From Marthasterias glacialis (lineage: Eukaryota; Echinodermata; Asteroidea; Forcipulatida; Asteriidae), in the NCBI GenBank assembly GCA_911728455.2, contig OU452225.1, positions 21,424,495 through 21,488,494 on the forward strand: a stretch of 64,000 bases of DNA, given 5' to 3'. The translations under genes and the position numbers were made by a program. Of this stretch, positions 43,301-52,110 are shown piece by piece. Positions within the stretch are counted from its first letter, which is position 1; each line of letters starts with the position of its first letter. The notes beneath the pieces are model-generated. The model had not been told where the DNA came from and did not search any database. It saw nothing but the letters and a program-made list of their open reading frames with translations.

Positions 43301-45576
43301 TGGTTAAAGAAACTTATGACATGATTAATCCATAGCAACTGCCAAGCAACAGAGATCACTTTGGATGGACATTACATTACTCTACACCTTGATAAAATAT
43401 ACATGTGTGTGATGTAGCTATTCCAGCCTGTTTACACTTTGTACTGGGATACTGACACCCTGGCTACTTTAATGCGGGTTAATTTTTGCTTTGTTCACAA
43501 ATTGAATCAAATTTACCCAGCATGCCCAGTCAGTTTCCCTTGCGGTTTATTGCTTAATTTACAAAGTTAACAAGTTGCATCCCCTTGAGGTGATCCCTAT
43601 CCTGCTGCTTCCCAGGTTATATCCATAGAGCTATATACATTATAGTTCTATGGTTGTATCGTATACTTGAGGTGTGATCTCCAAGTAAACGGCAGTTTCA
43701 GGTTGAATGGCTTCTGACTGGCACCCCCCAAACAAAGATATTGACAAAATAGGGAGACTGCAAACAGGGCTAGATAGCTCAGTTGGTAGAGCAGCAGTAT
43801 GTTAATCTGGGGGTTGCTGGTTCAGATCTCGCTCTAGTCAATTTTTCTTTCTTCACCCCAAAATGGGATATTAATACATTAGACTTTTGGGCACAAAGAC
43901 GTGGTTGTGATTGGTCAATACATTAAGGGGAGGAGCTCCACAGATAGGTCTATTCAACAATGCAGAATCTTGTTTACAAACCTGATGCGCTGACATGACT
44001 CACTAGTTGGAAATTAACCATTCAAAGGGGAAATTTGAATTCAGACAATAAACTCCTTTCATTTTGCAAATATTTTTGATGGCCTGACATTTCAACCCTA
44101 GCAGAGTCTTTAACAAAGCCTTTGCAAGGGTCGAAACATGTGATCATTAAAAATGTTTGCATTTATACCATAGATCATTTATGATGGTAAGCAGTTTGCA
44201 ACAGCTAATCCCCCCTTTTTTTTACCTTTCTTTTTGATAGGTTTTTTCTTTGAAACTTTCCCCATCTCTTGTCCTTCACTTCCTCCTTCATGTTGTTCTC
44301 CAGAACCATCTCCTTCATCATCTGTGCTAGGGCTGTAATCTGACCTTCTTTTCTTAGTTTGTTTTGATGTTTGGGTTTCATCTTTTCTTTTCAGTGATGT
44401 TTTAGGGCTGAGGGGATGGAAAGACAGATATGGAAAAAAATTGATAACATTTTCTAACTTTACTTGATGAATAGGACAGGACAGGGAAAAGTAAAAAAGT
44501 GGTTCAATAGTGATCAATCTTAGAACCACAAAAACATTAAATTTCGATCAACTTCTCCTTTACTTTGTTTCAAAAACAACAGCGAGTGCTATGAAATTGG
44601 TTGACATTGTTGTGACATTATCTGCAGTAGACACACACCACCTCTGAAATTCTTACTATTCAAAACACAATTTAAATTTTGGGGTGAACAAAGAAAAATT
44701 GACTGGAGCGGGATTTGAACCTGCAACCACCGGCTTAACGTACTGACGCTTTACCAACTGAGTTATCCAGCCCTAATGTCTCCCAATTTTGTCAAAATCT
44801 TTGTTCGGGGGGGGGGGGGGGGGCAGTGCCAGTCAGAAGCAATTGCTAAAAAAATGATTCAGTATTAAGATTTTTTATGAGCTACATTTACTTTTATGTA
44901 ATATTCACTGAAGGTTTGGCTAAACTAACTCATTCCATACAAAAAAGGTTTTCGTTTTTTGCAGTTTTGAAAATCAGATCTTTAAGGTGTAAGAGAAAGA
45001 AACTGGTAAAAAAATACAATACTTGAGCCAAGCTTAATTAATTCTCCCAAGCTTCATCATTTGGCATGTTTGGTACCTGTTATCTGTGTTTCTTTCATCT
45101 GATGATGCTGATCCACTTTCTTCTTCTGTATTGTCCGAGTTGTTTTCATCCTTCTCAAGAGGACCAGTGGTATTTTGATTGTCGCTCATCTGTTCACCAT
45201 CCAGTCTTTCCTCCGTGTCGGTGCTCGTCAAAACTGACCTAATCGGAAACCTTGTTGGACTCTGAAATAACTTCTTTGATCTGACATCTGGTGAGAAATA
45301 CTTGTCAATTTGAGTGACTTTCTCAGCCAAGTTACTCTTTGATGTTTTTCTTCTTGATCCTGTCTCTTTGACAGACGAGTCCTGACTGGACACTGTAGAT
45401 GGTTCCCCTTCTGATACACTAGGCTCTGAGGCTGAAGGGTTGCGGGTACTAAACCGTCTCTTCATTCGGTCAACAAGGCTCACCTCAATCTCAGGGGTAG
45501 GTACAGTAATTTGATGCTGCAGAGTTTCATCCTGGGATGAAGGTTGTGATACTTTTCTCTTCTTCAACTTTGCCAT
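34137..45576 (-). CDS. Probable nuclear protein with basic/acidic N-terminus and helical C-terminus (gene 2)
   Basis: Coding exons in transcript order (45576-45077, 44407-44226, 41523-41389, 40598-40527, 39993-39840, 38768-38703, 37925-37847, 35098-35002, 34306-34137) sum to 1455 nt, or 484 residues plus TAA. Phases agree at all eight junctions. The N-terminus has basic clusters (KLKKRK at 3-8; KKKPIKKK near 219-226) alternating with Ser/Glu-rich segments, which suggests nuclear localisation. VTQIDKYF at 87-94 resembles a PCNA-binding PIP box but lacks the leading Gln. Residues about 228-350 are probably globular. About 365-450 is helical and coiled-coil-like (RARLFALSRSES, LEKHCSSQDLQQELKRSRDL). 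A helical, coiled-coil C-terminus after a long disordered basic part also occurs in kinetochore subunits, but I cannot assign a family. Confidence 0.85.
35002..35098 (-). CDS. Gene 2 exon encoding coiled-coil segment
   Basis: 97 nt, phase 0 to 1 (CTGA|GTAAGT). Two acceptors are available. The upstream TTTTTTTAG (exon from 35098) keeps the frame (SLLGVLKMVHTNLEKH), whereas the nearer TTTTAG nine bases on would put a stop in frame. Confidence 0.82.
35230..35790. repeat. 25-bp satellite whose every unit is a hairpin, about 22 copies
   Basis: The unit is close to CTTAGTTCTGAAAGAACTCATAATG. AGTTCT and AGAACT in each unit are inverted partners with a 3-nt loop. Several units have single substitutions, but paired arms are mostly retained. 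Some edge units have a GAAA loop (35230-35245), which on the minus strand gives TTCTTTTCAGAA, reminiscent of histone hairpins. Confidence 0.92.
36166..36225. repeat. 22-bp tandem repeat containing the palindrome TACGTA
   Basis: About 2.7 copies of TACGTACGACTCAATTATCTGG. Confidence 0.75.
37440..37680. mobile_element. Half-MITE related to the palindrome at 54829
   Basis: Shares TTTTCTCAGAATTGCTGGAA, GAGAGTACCGCTGG and TTGACTTGACAAAG with 54829-55198. A further fragment lies at 62240-62375. It overlaps gene 2 intron sequence. Confidence 0.6.
37847..37925 (-). CDS. Gene 2 exon, 79 nt
   Basis: Acceptor GTCACAG, donor AAG|GTAAGT, phase 2 to 0. Encodes RYASLRARLFALSRSESLSN followed by QQRDQYK, an amphipathic helix. 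Confidence 0.85.
38530..38610 (-). mobile_element. tRNA-like SINE remnant
   Basis: On the minus strand: GGTTGTCATAGTGGTATATC, then CCCGGTTCGAATCCCACCAG. A- and B-box-like blocks with a non-tRNA tail. Confidence 0.5.
38703..38768 (-). CDS. Gene 2 exon, 66 nt
   Basis: Acceptor AATATAG, donor AAAG|GTTGGT (weaker than its neighbours), phase 2 to 2. Encodes VISSYPSEWPGRVGEDKEMA. Confidence 0.8.
38853..38987. mobile_element. 135-bp MITE
   Basis: ATAGACCCCTTGCGTA and TATGCAAGGGGTCTAT are inverted ends. In the gene 2 intron between exons at 38703 and 39840. Confidence 0.75.
39531..39682. mobile_element. 152-bp MITE
   Basis: ATAGACCTTATGCA and TGCATAAGGTCTAT are perfect 14-bp inverted ends. It is related to the element at 38853 and lies in the same intron. 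Confidence 0.75.
39840..39993 (-). CDS. Gene 2 exon, 154 nt
   Basis: Acceptor CTCTTCAG, donor AAGA|GTAAGT, phase 1 to 2. Gln/Arg-rich (EDVYQRQLGRQQQRTTLMSL), then a polar Ser-rich part. Confidence 0.85.
40527..40598 (-). CDS. Gene 2 exon, 72 nt
   Basis: Acceptor TCTTACAG, donor AAAA|GTAAGT, phase 1 to 1. Encodes AQQSSHNDELPDVPSSVIDR and IVTK. Confidence 0.83.
40680..41285. repeat. 61-bp minisatellite, about ten copies
   Basis: Unit AGCTTTCAGATGGAAATATTTCTCTGG... with period 61 bp. Two subtypes alternate in the first half (GATGAAAACATTT and GAGGGAAATATTT), suggesting higher-order duplication of a dimer. It is intronic in gene 2. Confidence 0.93.
41389..41523 (-). CDS. Gene 2 exon, 135 nt
   Basis: Acceptor CATGCAG, donor GAAAG|GTGAGG, phase 1 to 1. 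Encodes DIVIIASGEVEAHMADKEFI, then VLESGPRSWMNAWK, the most globular-looking part of the protein. Confidence 0.85.
41841..41872. repeat. Perfect 12-bp hairpin
   Basis: GGGAGTATGATA, an 8-nt loop, then TATCATACTCCC. Confidence 0.8.
42225..42985. repeat. Repeat element with a cluster of TGACGTCA palindromes
   Basis: TGACGTCA occurs at about 42233, 42378, 42524 and 42683, with further TGACGTAA and TGACGTCAC near 42390, 42945 and 42978. TGACGTCA is the consensus CREB/ATF site. The periodic, palindrome-rich context looks like a repeat, not an enhancer built by selection, but the site density is real. Confidence 0.65.
43725..43860 (+). mobile_element. tRNA-derived SINE, family A
   Basis: Leader CAAAGATATTGACAAAATAGGG, then GGGCTAGATAGCTCAGTTGG, a B box (GCTGGTTCAGATCTC) and a CTTCACCCCA tail. 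It is inverted relative to the copy at 44681. Confidence 0.8.
44226..44407 (-). CDS. Gene 2 exon, 182 nt
   Basis: Acceptor CCCCTCAG, donor AAAG|GTAAAA, phase 2 to 1. Encodes alternating basic (SLKRKDETQ, KQTKKRRS, KKKPIKKK) and acidic (STDDEGDGSGEQHEGG) tracts typical of disordered nuclear regions. Confidence 0.85.
44408..45076 (-). other. Gene 2 intron with SINE
   Basis: 669 bp (GTACCA...CCTCAG). Contains the family A SINE at 44681-44840 and G18. Confidence 0.75.
44681..44840 (-). mobile_element. tRNA-derived SINE, family A
   Basis: On the minus strand: GGGCTGGATAACTCAGTTGG, GTTGCAGGTTCAAATCCC and TTTTTCTTTGTTCACCCC. The leader with GAACAAAGATTTTGACAAAA and GACTGGCACTG matches the copy at 43725. 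Confidence 0.82.
45077..45576 (-). CDS. Gene 2 first coding exon
   Basis: Acceptor TTTTTTTCAG one base before the ATG (45576-45574), donor AACAG|GTACCA, phase 2. MAKLKKRK start; Ser/Thr/Glu-rich; PIP-like VTQIDKYF; acidic end with DENNSDNTEEESGSASSDE. The in-frame Met at 45618 lies in intron sequence and is not used. Confidence 0.83.
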
Positions 45577-45646
45577 TCTGAAAAAAAGTACACAAGTACA
45601 GTGTTGACTTTCAATCAAGAAATGAAACAGGTTTGTTGTGACTTAC

Positions 45647-45735
45647 CATGGAGCTGCACTTATGCCCTACTGCTGTTCATAGGAGCATGCACTTTCAGGG
45701 CGCTGTAGTGTGCTTACACTACAGTGCCCTGTAAA
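45647..45735 (-). other. Probable 5' non-coding exon of gene 2
   Basis: A consensus donor (CCATG|GTAAGT, at 45647/45646) faces the acceptor at 45580-45578 across a 69-bp intron. The 5' end is not defined. It may include the hairpin CAGGGCGCTGTAGTG / CACTACAGTGCCCTG (45697-45732), whose arms differ at one position. Confidence 0.5.
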
Positions 45736-46143
45736 GTAAACAAGCACACACAGGCGGTGAGTCTGAAAGCGAGAATAGCCGGCTAGCCAAGGCTCTGCGG
45801 GGCTGGGTCTCCGCTGATTGGCATGATTGGTCCACATCTTGTAAGTGTGTGGTTCAAACTCACAACCTGACTGAGGAACAACTCGGACAGTCTTTGGTAA
45901 GTTTTTGCTCATTTTTCTTGCAATTTTCTCGATAATGTTTAAAGTGTTCTTAATTGATTCATTACACATTGAAGATCAAACCCATCTTTTTTATAATGTG
46001 TATCATGTGTATCATGATTTCTGAAAGTGGTAAAAATTGGGCAAATCGTATGTGATAGACCGATTGCGCTCACCAAGTCAAGTGACCTGTAGTGGGTATT
46101 AAATGTAAACAAACAGGTTGTCTTCCATAGGATATGGTACGGT

Positions 46144-46461
46144 ATGGTACATGATGATTGTTGCATTTGTTTATTCGATCGAGGCTTTTCTTTCTTGAAA
46201 TCTGTGAAAACTATTCCAGAGTTTGTACCAGAGACCTTCGAGTGGCTGAATAAAGCCAGTAAGGACAGTACCAGCAAGTCTTGGAAATTCTACACGGAAC
46301 GTTATGTTCACAATGGGTATTACTACACGACGGAACAGTTGGGCCAGACGACCGCGATCACACACTTTTCAACACAAGAATTTCACAGTTTTGAAGCTGA
46401 AATTATCCAGAGAAAAGGCTTCCCAAAACTGTGTGACTCTTTTGAAATTCTACAAGGCTAG
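46144..46461 (+). CDS. Candidate single-exon gene or terminal exon, 105 residues
   Basis: An open frame from ATG 46144 to TAG 46459-46461. It encodes a protein-like sequence (EFVPETFEWLNKASKDSTSK, SWKFYTERYVHNGYYYT, FHSFEAEIIQRKGFP). An AATAAA follows at 46585-46590. The first about 25 codons may be intron or UTR if an upstream exon exists. The gene lies divergently from gene 2. The family is not recognised; a fragment of a transposon-domesticated ORF is an alternative. Confidence 0.42.
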   Translation: MVHDDCCICLFDRGFSFLKSVKTIPEFVPETFEWLNKASKDSTSKSWKFYTERYVHNGYYYTTEQLGQTTAITHFSTQEFHSFEAEIIQRKGFPKLCDSFEILQG

Positions 46462-46608
46462 GTGTAAATGCTCACTTTTCCAACGTTTTTTACACTTTTT
46501 TTATAACAGTGATTTACATTACAAACAAAATCACTTGTAGGTTGCTTTATCATCGTCCAACGCCGGCGGTAGTGCATAACTCAAAATAAACCTCTTTTGT
46601 AGTAGAAT

Positions 46609-46699
46609 ACCGGAGTTGCAAAATTAACTGGTATGCTGCTATGCGGTGCGCTGGTCCTATGGGCTGGTTCCGCGTACCAGTTAATTTTGCAACTCCGGT
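46609..46699. repeat. Perfect 25-bp hairpin
   Basis: ACCGGAGTTGCAAAATTAAC... at 46609-46633 is exactly inverted at 46675-46699 with a 41-bp loop that holds further CTGGT/ACCAG pairing. Another hairpin lies at 46932-46973 (CTATGAGGTTCGT / ACGAACCTCATAG). Confidence 0.85.
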
Positions 46700-47083
46700 T
46701 GCCATATTTGTTGCAATACTGTTTGAATGGGATCTGAGTTACGCTGAGAATTTATCACTTTTTAACAACTTTTAGTTTGCGGAGTGGATTTTTTGGACCC
46801 GTGCAACGCTCGATGAGAGTTGAAAGAACACATAGAGCCTAGTTTTGGCGAGATCTGATTTCAAAAAAGAACTGTAGCCATGTAAACGTGAAGGGCAGAA
46901 AGTTTCGAATAGGATTTTGTACATGTCACTCTATGAGGTTCGTGGAGACGATAGCGGAACGAACCTCATAGTTCTAGGAGTAGGTGAGCCCTGCCTACCA
47001 TAGTAATAGTATCATGTAATTGTAAATAAATGCACTAACTAGTACTACTAAAAAAAAAACACTACCACTACCAGACAACAGAC

Positions 47084-47145
47084 ATGACAGACTCTCCAGC
47101 AAATGACCGAGCGATCATCCAGGGGAAACCTTTGGCAAAAAAAAT
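47084..47145 (+). CDS. Candidate first coding exon
   Basis: ATG followed by 20 codons (MTDSPANDRAIIQGKPLAKK) and two further bases before a consensus donor (AAAT|GTAAGT), phase 2. IIQGKPLAKK followed by a likely Ile or Met faintly recalls the N-terminus of FolD/MTHFD enzymes, but no downstream exon of that family is found up to 64 kb. Joining it to the exon at 60718 gives an immediate stop, so it could instead be a short upstream ORF in a 5' UTR exon of gene 3. Confidence 0.33.
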
Positions 47146-48231
47146 GTAAGTCTAAATTCGAAAGTTGATGTCACATTTTTGGAGTATCTACATGTTCGTA
47201 GAGCCAAGGAGCTGAGGCAGTCCAGCGTATTGGCGCTATTCATATGAATTATGATAGGGCTAGCGTAACAAAATGAACACGAAATGTAACGTCCGTAATC
47301 TGGACAACTAGCTTACACTCTCCGAATATTTGTATCTTTGTTTCCTTCAGCAAGTACGGCATAAAAGAAAACAAACGAATCTGACATAAATTATCAGGTC
47401 AAACTGTTACAGGTCAAGTTGGTAGTTATTTTCAAATTCTACTCCTTCCTGCCGCCCGTTCTTGGCGGCATCCATCACCAATCCACAGACAGAAGTTTCT
47501 TGAGTTTACGTTAGTATCGACAACCACTTGAGGGCGCTAATTGAAATCAACACAGTCAAGTACCCTTAAAAGACTCCAATTTTAACGCGAAAGCCTATGT
47601 GGGAGGCAGGGTGGTGTCCCCTATCGATTTTTGTGCACATTTGATGCAATTTCGTTCAATCTTCATTGTTGTCACACAACCACCAAGGTTGTGTGACAAC
47701 TCTGTCACTTTCAATATCATATGTCGGTATGTTTTTCAATGAAGCTGTTGGAAGGAGTGTGTGATGTTAGGCGTGACTAACACGCTACTAAGAAGCGTGA
47801 GTAGTACAATTTTATTATGATAAAGTGAGTCTGAATTAGTGAATAATGAACTAATAATACAAAACAATTATTAATTGTTATGGTCATACTTTATTTTTAC
47901 TTAGAAAAAGTGCCCCCGTTGTTGTGCCTCTTTAGTAATCATGGGCCTACCCTAGCCTAGCCCAGGTAGGACGTTAGTTTCCGTTGTACTACACTAACAT
48001 CCTGGGTATAAAGGTCTCGCTACATAGCGAAAAAATTTATAACTAACTTATTTCATTGTTTTACCTGATTAAATGAGCTGAAACTTCGTCCTAGTGTTCT
48101 ATGGGTCCTATATTTGCAGACTGGCGGGTTCAAAAGTCTTTAAGATGCATTGAGCACACATTATTGACAAAAATAAACTGAAAATCAGAGCAAAATCAGA
48201 AATCGACGCGGCCCGTTTAGGTAGTCTCCGA
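47146..48231. other. Unassigned spacer
   Basis: No exon is recognised. A small inverted repeat, TTGTCACACAACC / GGTTGTGTGACAAC, lies at about 47670-47700. Confidence 0.5.
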
Positions 48232-48992
48232 GTGACATTGTCGGGGGCGACTTTGCTGGGGGGGGACATTGTCGGGGGGCGACTGTGTCAGGGGGCGAGA
48301 ATGCGGAGGGCGACTTTGCGAGGGGGCGACAAGACTGGCAGCGAATTACCCCCACCCCTAAGTATGTGTTTATAATTTAGCGGGGAAAATGTTACAACAT
48401 CCTAGAACTACTCAAAGTTCTCCCATGTTGTCCAAATGACTTATAAATTGACACAAGGTTTTGTTTTGGAAGGAAACAGTGTTCACTTTTTAAACTGCCT
48501 GTAGAGATTGTTCACTGACTATGATTGAACCTAAAACACAACAATCTTAAGAAGTGAACTTGTAAATTTTGGTAACTCGTAAGAAGTCAACTTCCTCATC
48601 AGGGACAATTTCACCCAGCAACGTGGCATAGGGAAATATTGAGACTAAACATGTTTTTAGCACAATGATGGCTATTAATAATTATAACAATAATAATAAT
48701 AACTATGTTTGTAGCAAAACAAACACGGGGGGTTTCTGGTAAAACAAACTAAACGATTGAGAAAAGTAGGATGTCATGGTGACTTAATGTCCTTTGTGTG
48801 TGAAAAAAATGTGCAGGTCAGTTTTGCATTTGGCTCAGGTTGCACCAAATAGCATAATCAAAAAGTTTCACGCCCCATAGCTAGCTCTATGGTTATATCG
48901 TAAAATGGGGTATGATCCATGGCTACACGGCAATAACCCGTTGAATAGCTTCTAACAAAGATATTTACAAAACAGGGAGAATGCCAACATTA

Positions 48993-49095
48993 GGGCTGGA
49001 TAGCTTAGTACATGTAGGTAGAGCATTGTTACATACAGCCGGTGGTCGCAGGTTCAAATCCCGCTCCAGTCAATTTTTCTTTGTTCACCCCAAAA
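48993..49095 (+). mobile_element. tRNA-derived SINE, family A, in left fold-back arm
   Basis: AGGGCTGGATAGCTTAGTA, then GGTCGCAGGTTCAAATCCCG and TTTTTCTTTGTTCACCCC. It differs from its mirror partner at 52017-52110 by a CATGTA insertion in the D-loop region. It therefore pre-dates the inverted duplication or was homogenised with it. Confidence 0.82.
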
Positions 49096-49730
49096 AATGA
49101 TTTTAAAAATTTACCCAGTCAGTTTCTCTTGTGGTTTATTGCTTGGTATTATTTATGCAGTGCACAAATTTTCACAAAACATCATTCATTAACCATTCCA
49201 TCAAGACGTCTTCCTAAATCAAAGCGATTAGGAATTCAATTTGAGCATTTTCTTGTGAAAAAACATATGTTATGCGTCACTTAGTCAAATTGAACTTAAA
49301 TATGGCTTACATGTATAAAATAAATGTAATGTAGTTGACAAACCTTTTAAGAAATCACCAGTCCTATGTACATCATGTGCTCATCCAAGGGATTCTACAT
49401 AAACATCCATGCACTCCATGTACTAATCAAAACTTGCTCTCTTCTACTCTAAAATATGAGCTGAAATTGATGCCTCAATTCTTATATATGCATACACATC
49501 AATGAGAATAACAGCCCTGCCCCATGCCATTAAACAGCAGCACTCACACTAAGAACACTAAGTCCTTTGTCATGTTTGTGTCATTGTTTCTCAGTTATTC
49601 CTGGATGTTTTCACACTGTTTTATTGTGAAGTGAAATGAACGCCCTATATTATTACTCAAGCGTGAAATATGCAATCTATAATGTTGTTACCACAAGCTA
49701 GTTACTAAGTAATAACGCTTTGTGTTCACA

Positions 49731-50260
49731 TCGGTGGAAGGCAAATTGAAATTTATATTCATTCCCCCGATGCAAATATTGACATCTATTTGTTTGTTTG
49801 CGGTACCTGCCGCCAATAATACTGGATTCGAACTGGCCCCTCATCACCGGGCGTGCTCGGTGGTCTAGTGGTTAAGACATCTGCTCTAGTCATGCGGGAG
49901 TCGTGGATTCGAATCCTACCCGAGTTGCCTGTGGATTTTTTCCACAGGACTCGAAAGCACTGAGTATACAGTGCTTACACATCGGTGAAAGGCAAATTGA
50001 AATTTATATTCATTCCCCCGATGCAAATATTGACATCTATCTAATTGTTTGCGGTACCTGCCGCCAATAATACTGGATTCGAACTGGCCCCTCATCACCG
50101 GGCGTGCTCGGTGGTCTAGTTGTTAAGACATCTGCTCTAGTCATGCGGGAGTCGTGGGTTCGAATCCCACCCGAGTTGCCTGTGGATTTTTTCCACAGGA
50201 CTCGAAAGCACTGAGTATACAGTGCTTACACATCGGTGAAAGTCAAATTGAAATTTATAA
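49731..50260 (+). repeat. Two tandem 251-bp units containing tRNA-derived SINE family B
   Basis: TCGGTGGAAGGCAAATTGAA (49732) recurs at 49982 and 50233 (partial third unit). Each full unit contains TGGTCTAGTGGTTAAGACAT, a B box (GGATTCGAATCC or GGGTTCGAATCC) and CACTGAGTATACAGTGCTTA, a palindrome. Confidence 0.88.
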
Positions 50261-51396
50261 AGTGGCAGATGTTGCTCACTATTGCCAAGTTGCTCCAAAT
50301 ATGCACTTGTTTTTGCATTAAGTTTGGGATCATGTTGGTTCAGTGGTTTCTTTCCCTGCCTCAGACCGGAGCCTAGCAATACATGTAGCAGTGAATTAGG
50401 TTTTGTATCCCTGATTCCGTGGGTTTTCCCCCATTGCGGTTTTCCTCCCACATCTACAACAACTGAACATTTTTTTCTCGTTTCCTATTCATCCTGTTAG
50501 CGTTTTTGGCACTTATTGTGCTGTTGGATGTCATGATGTGAATTAAAAACTTTTTAAAAAATTAGGGCCAATGATCAGAGGCAAATGTCATTCCGTCAGT
50601 TTTATCGGCACAAATACAAACAACTACATGTAAGACCTGCACAGTGTATAGACTGTACCATCCCTTTACAGCGTGCAAGAAGAAGAAATCATTAATTAGC
50701 CTATTAATCAGGAAATAATTTATTTTAAACTTTGAGAAAATCTTTTTTGATTCTGCTCAGCTGTCTGACATGCAATGTGTAAATGAGGTACACATTTGTA
50801 GTTTGTTGTGCCATGCAAGCTTGTATTGCTTGGTAATTAAAGTACATACATATAAGCATTATCAAACTGATGTACGTAAAACGAACCTAACTACATGTAC
50901 ATACCGGGATGCATTGTATGTACATACATTGTACATGATGTAACCCTTAGATTTTCAGTAAAACATACCCACGTTTTTAATTTGTTAAATTTATTTACAA
51001 AGCTAACCATGCCAGAAACACCAAGGCAAATCAAACCCCCTCTCTTAATGAAGTGCACTGGGTTCTTGTGTGTGCATTTCACACCACACCAAACAGTATT
51101 GTGGTTCGTGGTCAAGGACACAAGTGTCACAACTGGGGCCCAAACCAACACTCTAACAACTCTAGAACTTAAGTCCAGTGCACCAGACTGCTCGGTCATG
51201 ACACAGGCGTTTCTCTCCAAGTAATTCTATACACCTTAAAGCCAGACATTCAGTCCCACTGGGAAACAAAACACGTACATTGTTTGTGTCTGTGAACCAG
51301 ACAGACCAGACGCTTGTACATTAACATTTGAAAATACAATACAGCATGTACATGCCAGTGTCTATATTAATTTCCACACCCTTTGAATCAGGGGTT
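50261..51396. other. Loop of the large fold-back element
   Basis: Unique sequence. ORFs of 109 codons on both strands at 50891-51224 overlap one another and look non-coding. AGTCCAGTGCACCAGACTGCTC at 51173 resembles a fragment at 39779-39800. Confidence 0.5.
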
Positions 51397-52016
51397 ACAC
51401 AAAGCGTTATTACTTAGTAACTAGCTTGTGGTAGCAACATTATAGATTGCATATTTCACGCTTGAGTAATAATATAGGGCGTTCATTTCACTTCACAATA
51501 AAACAGTGTGAAAACATCCAGGAATAACTGAGAAACAATGACACAAACATGACAAAGGACTTAGTGTTCTTAGTGTGAGTGCTGCTGTTTAATGGCATGG
51601 GGCAGGGCTGTTATTCTCATTGATGTGTATGCATATATAAGAATTGAGGCATCAATTTCAGCTCATATTTTAGAGTAGAAGAGAGCAAGTTTTGATTGGT
51701 ACATGGAGTGCATGGATGTTTATGTAGAATCCCTTGGATGAGCACATGATGTAGGACTGGTGATTTCTTAAAAGGTTTGTCAACTACATTACATTTATTT
51801 TATAAGCCATATTTAAGTTCAATTTGACTAAGTGACGCATAACATATGTTTTTTCACAAGAAAATGCTCAAATTTGAATTCCTAATCGCTTTGATTTAGG
51901 AAGACGTCTTGATGGAATGGTTAATGAATGATGTTTTGTGAAAATTTGTGCACTGCATAAATAATACCAAGCAATAAACCACAAGAGAAACTGGGTAAAT
52001 TTTTAAAATCATTTTT

Positions 52017-52110
52017 GGGGTGAACAAAGAAAAATTGACTGGAGCGGGATTTGAACCTGCGACCACCGGCTGTATGTAACAACGCTCTACCTACTAAGCT
52101 ATTCAGCCCT
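52017..52110 (-). mobile_element. tRNA-derived SINE, family A, in right fold-back arm
   Basis: The mirror copy of 48993-49095, without the CATGTA insertion. A- and B-box-like blocks are intact. Confidence 0.82.

Larger units (their letters stand above)
41524..44225 (-). other. Gene 2 intron, 2.7 kb
   Basis: Contains a 12-bp-arm hairpin (41841-41872), a TGACGTCA-rich repeat (42225-42985), another hairpin at 43154-43188 (AGCTGTTTCGC / GCGAAACAGCT), and a family A SINE. Confidence 0.7.

Noticed and set aside
43767..43860. Possible tRNA gene
   Set aside because: At least four other diverged copies share the same leader and GTTCACCCC tail, so it is a SINE.
47084..47145. Assignment to MTHFD/FolD
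   Set aside because: Similarity is limited to about ten residues and no downstream exon of that family is seen.
49851..50176. Possible tRNA genes
   Set aside because: A- and B-box-like blocks are present, but acceptor stems are incomplete, copies are tandem within a 251-bp repeat, and a SINE-type tail follows.
50891..51224. Overlapping 109-codon ORFs on both strands
   Set aside because: They mirror each other in the loop of a fold-back element. There is no splice or domain support.
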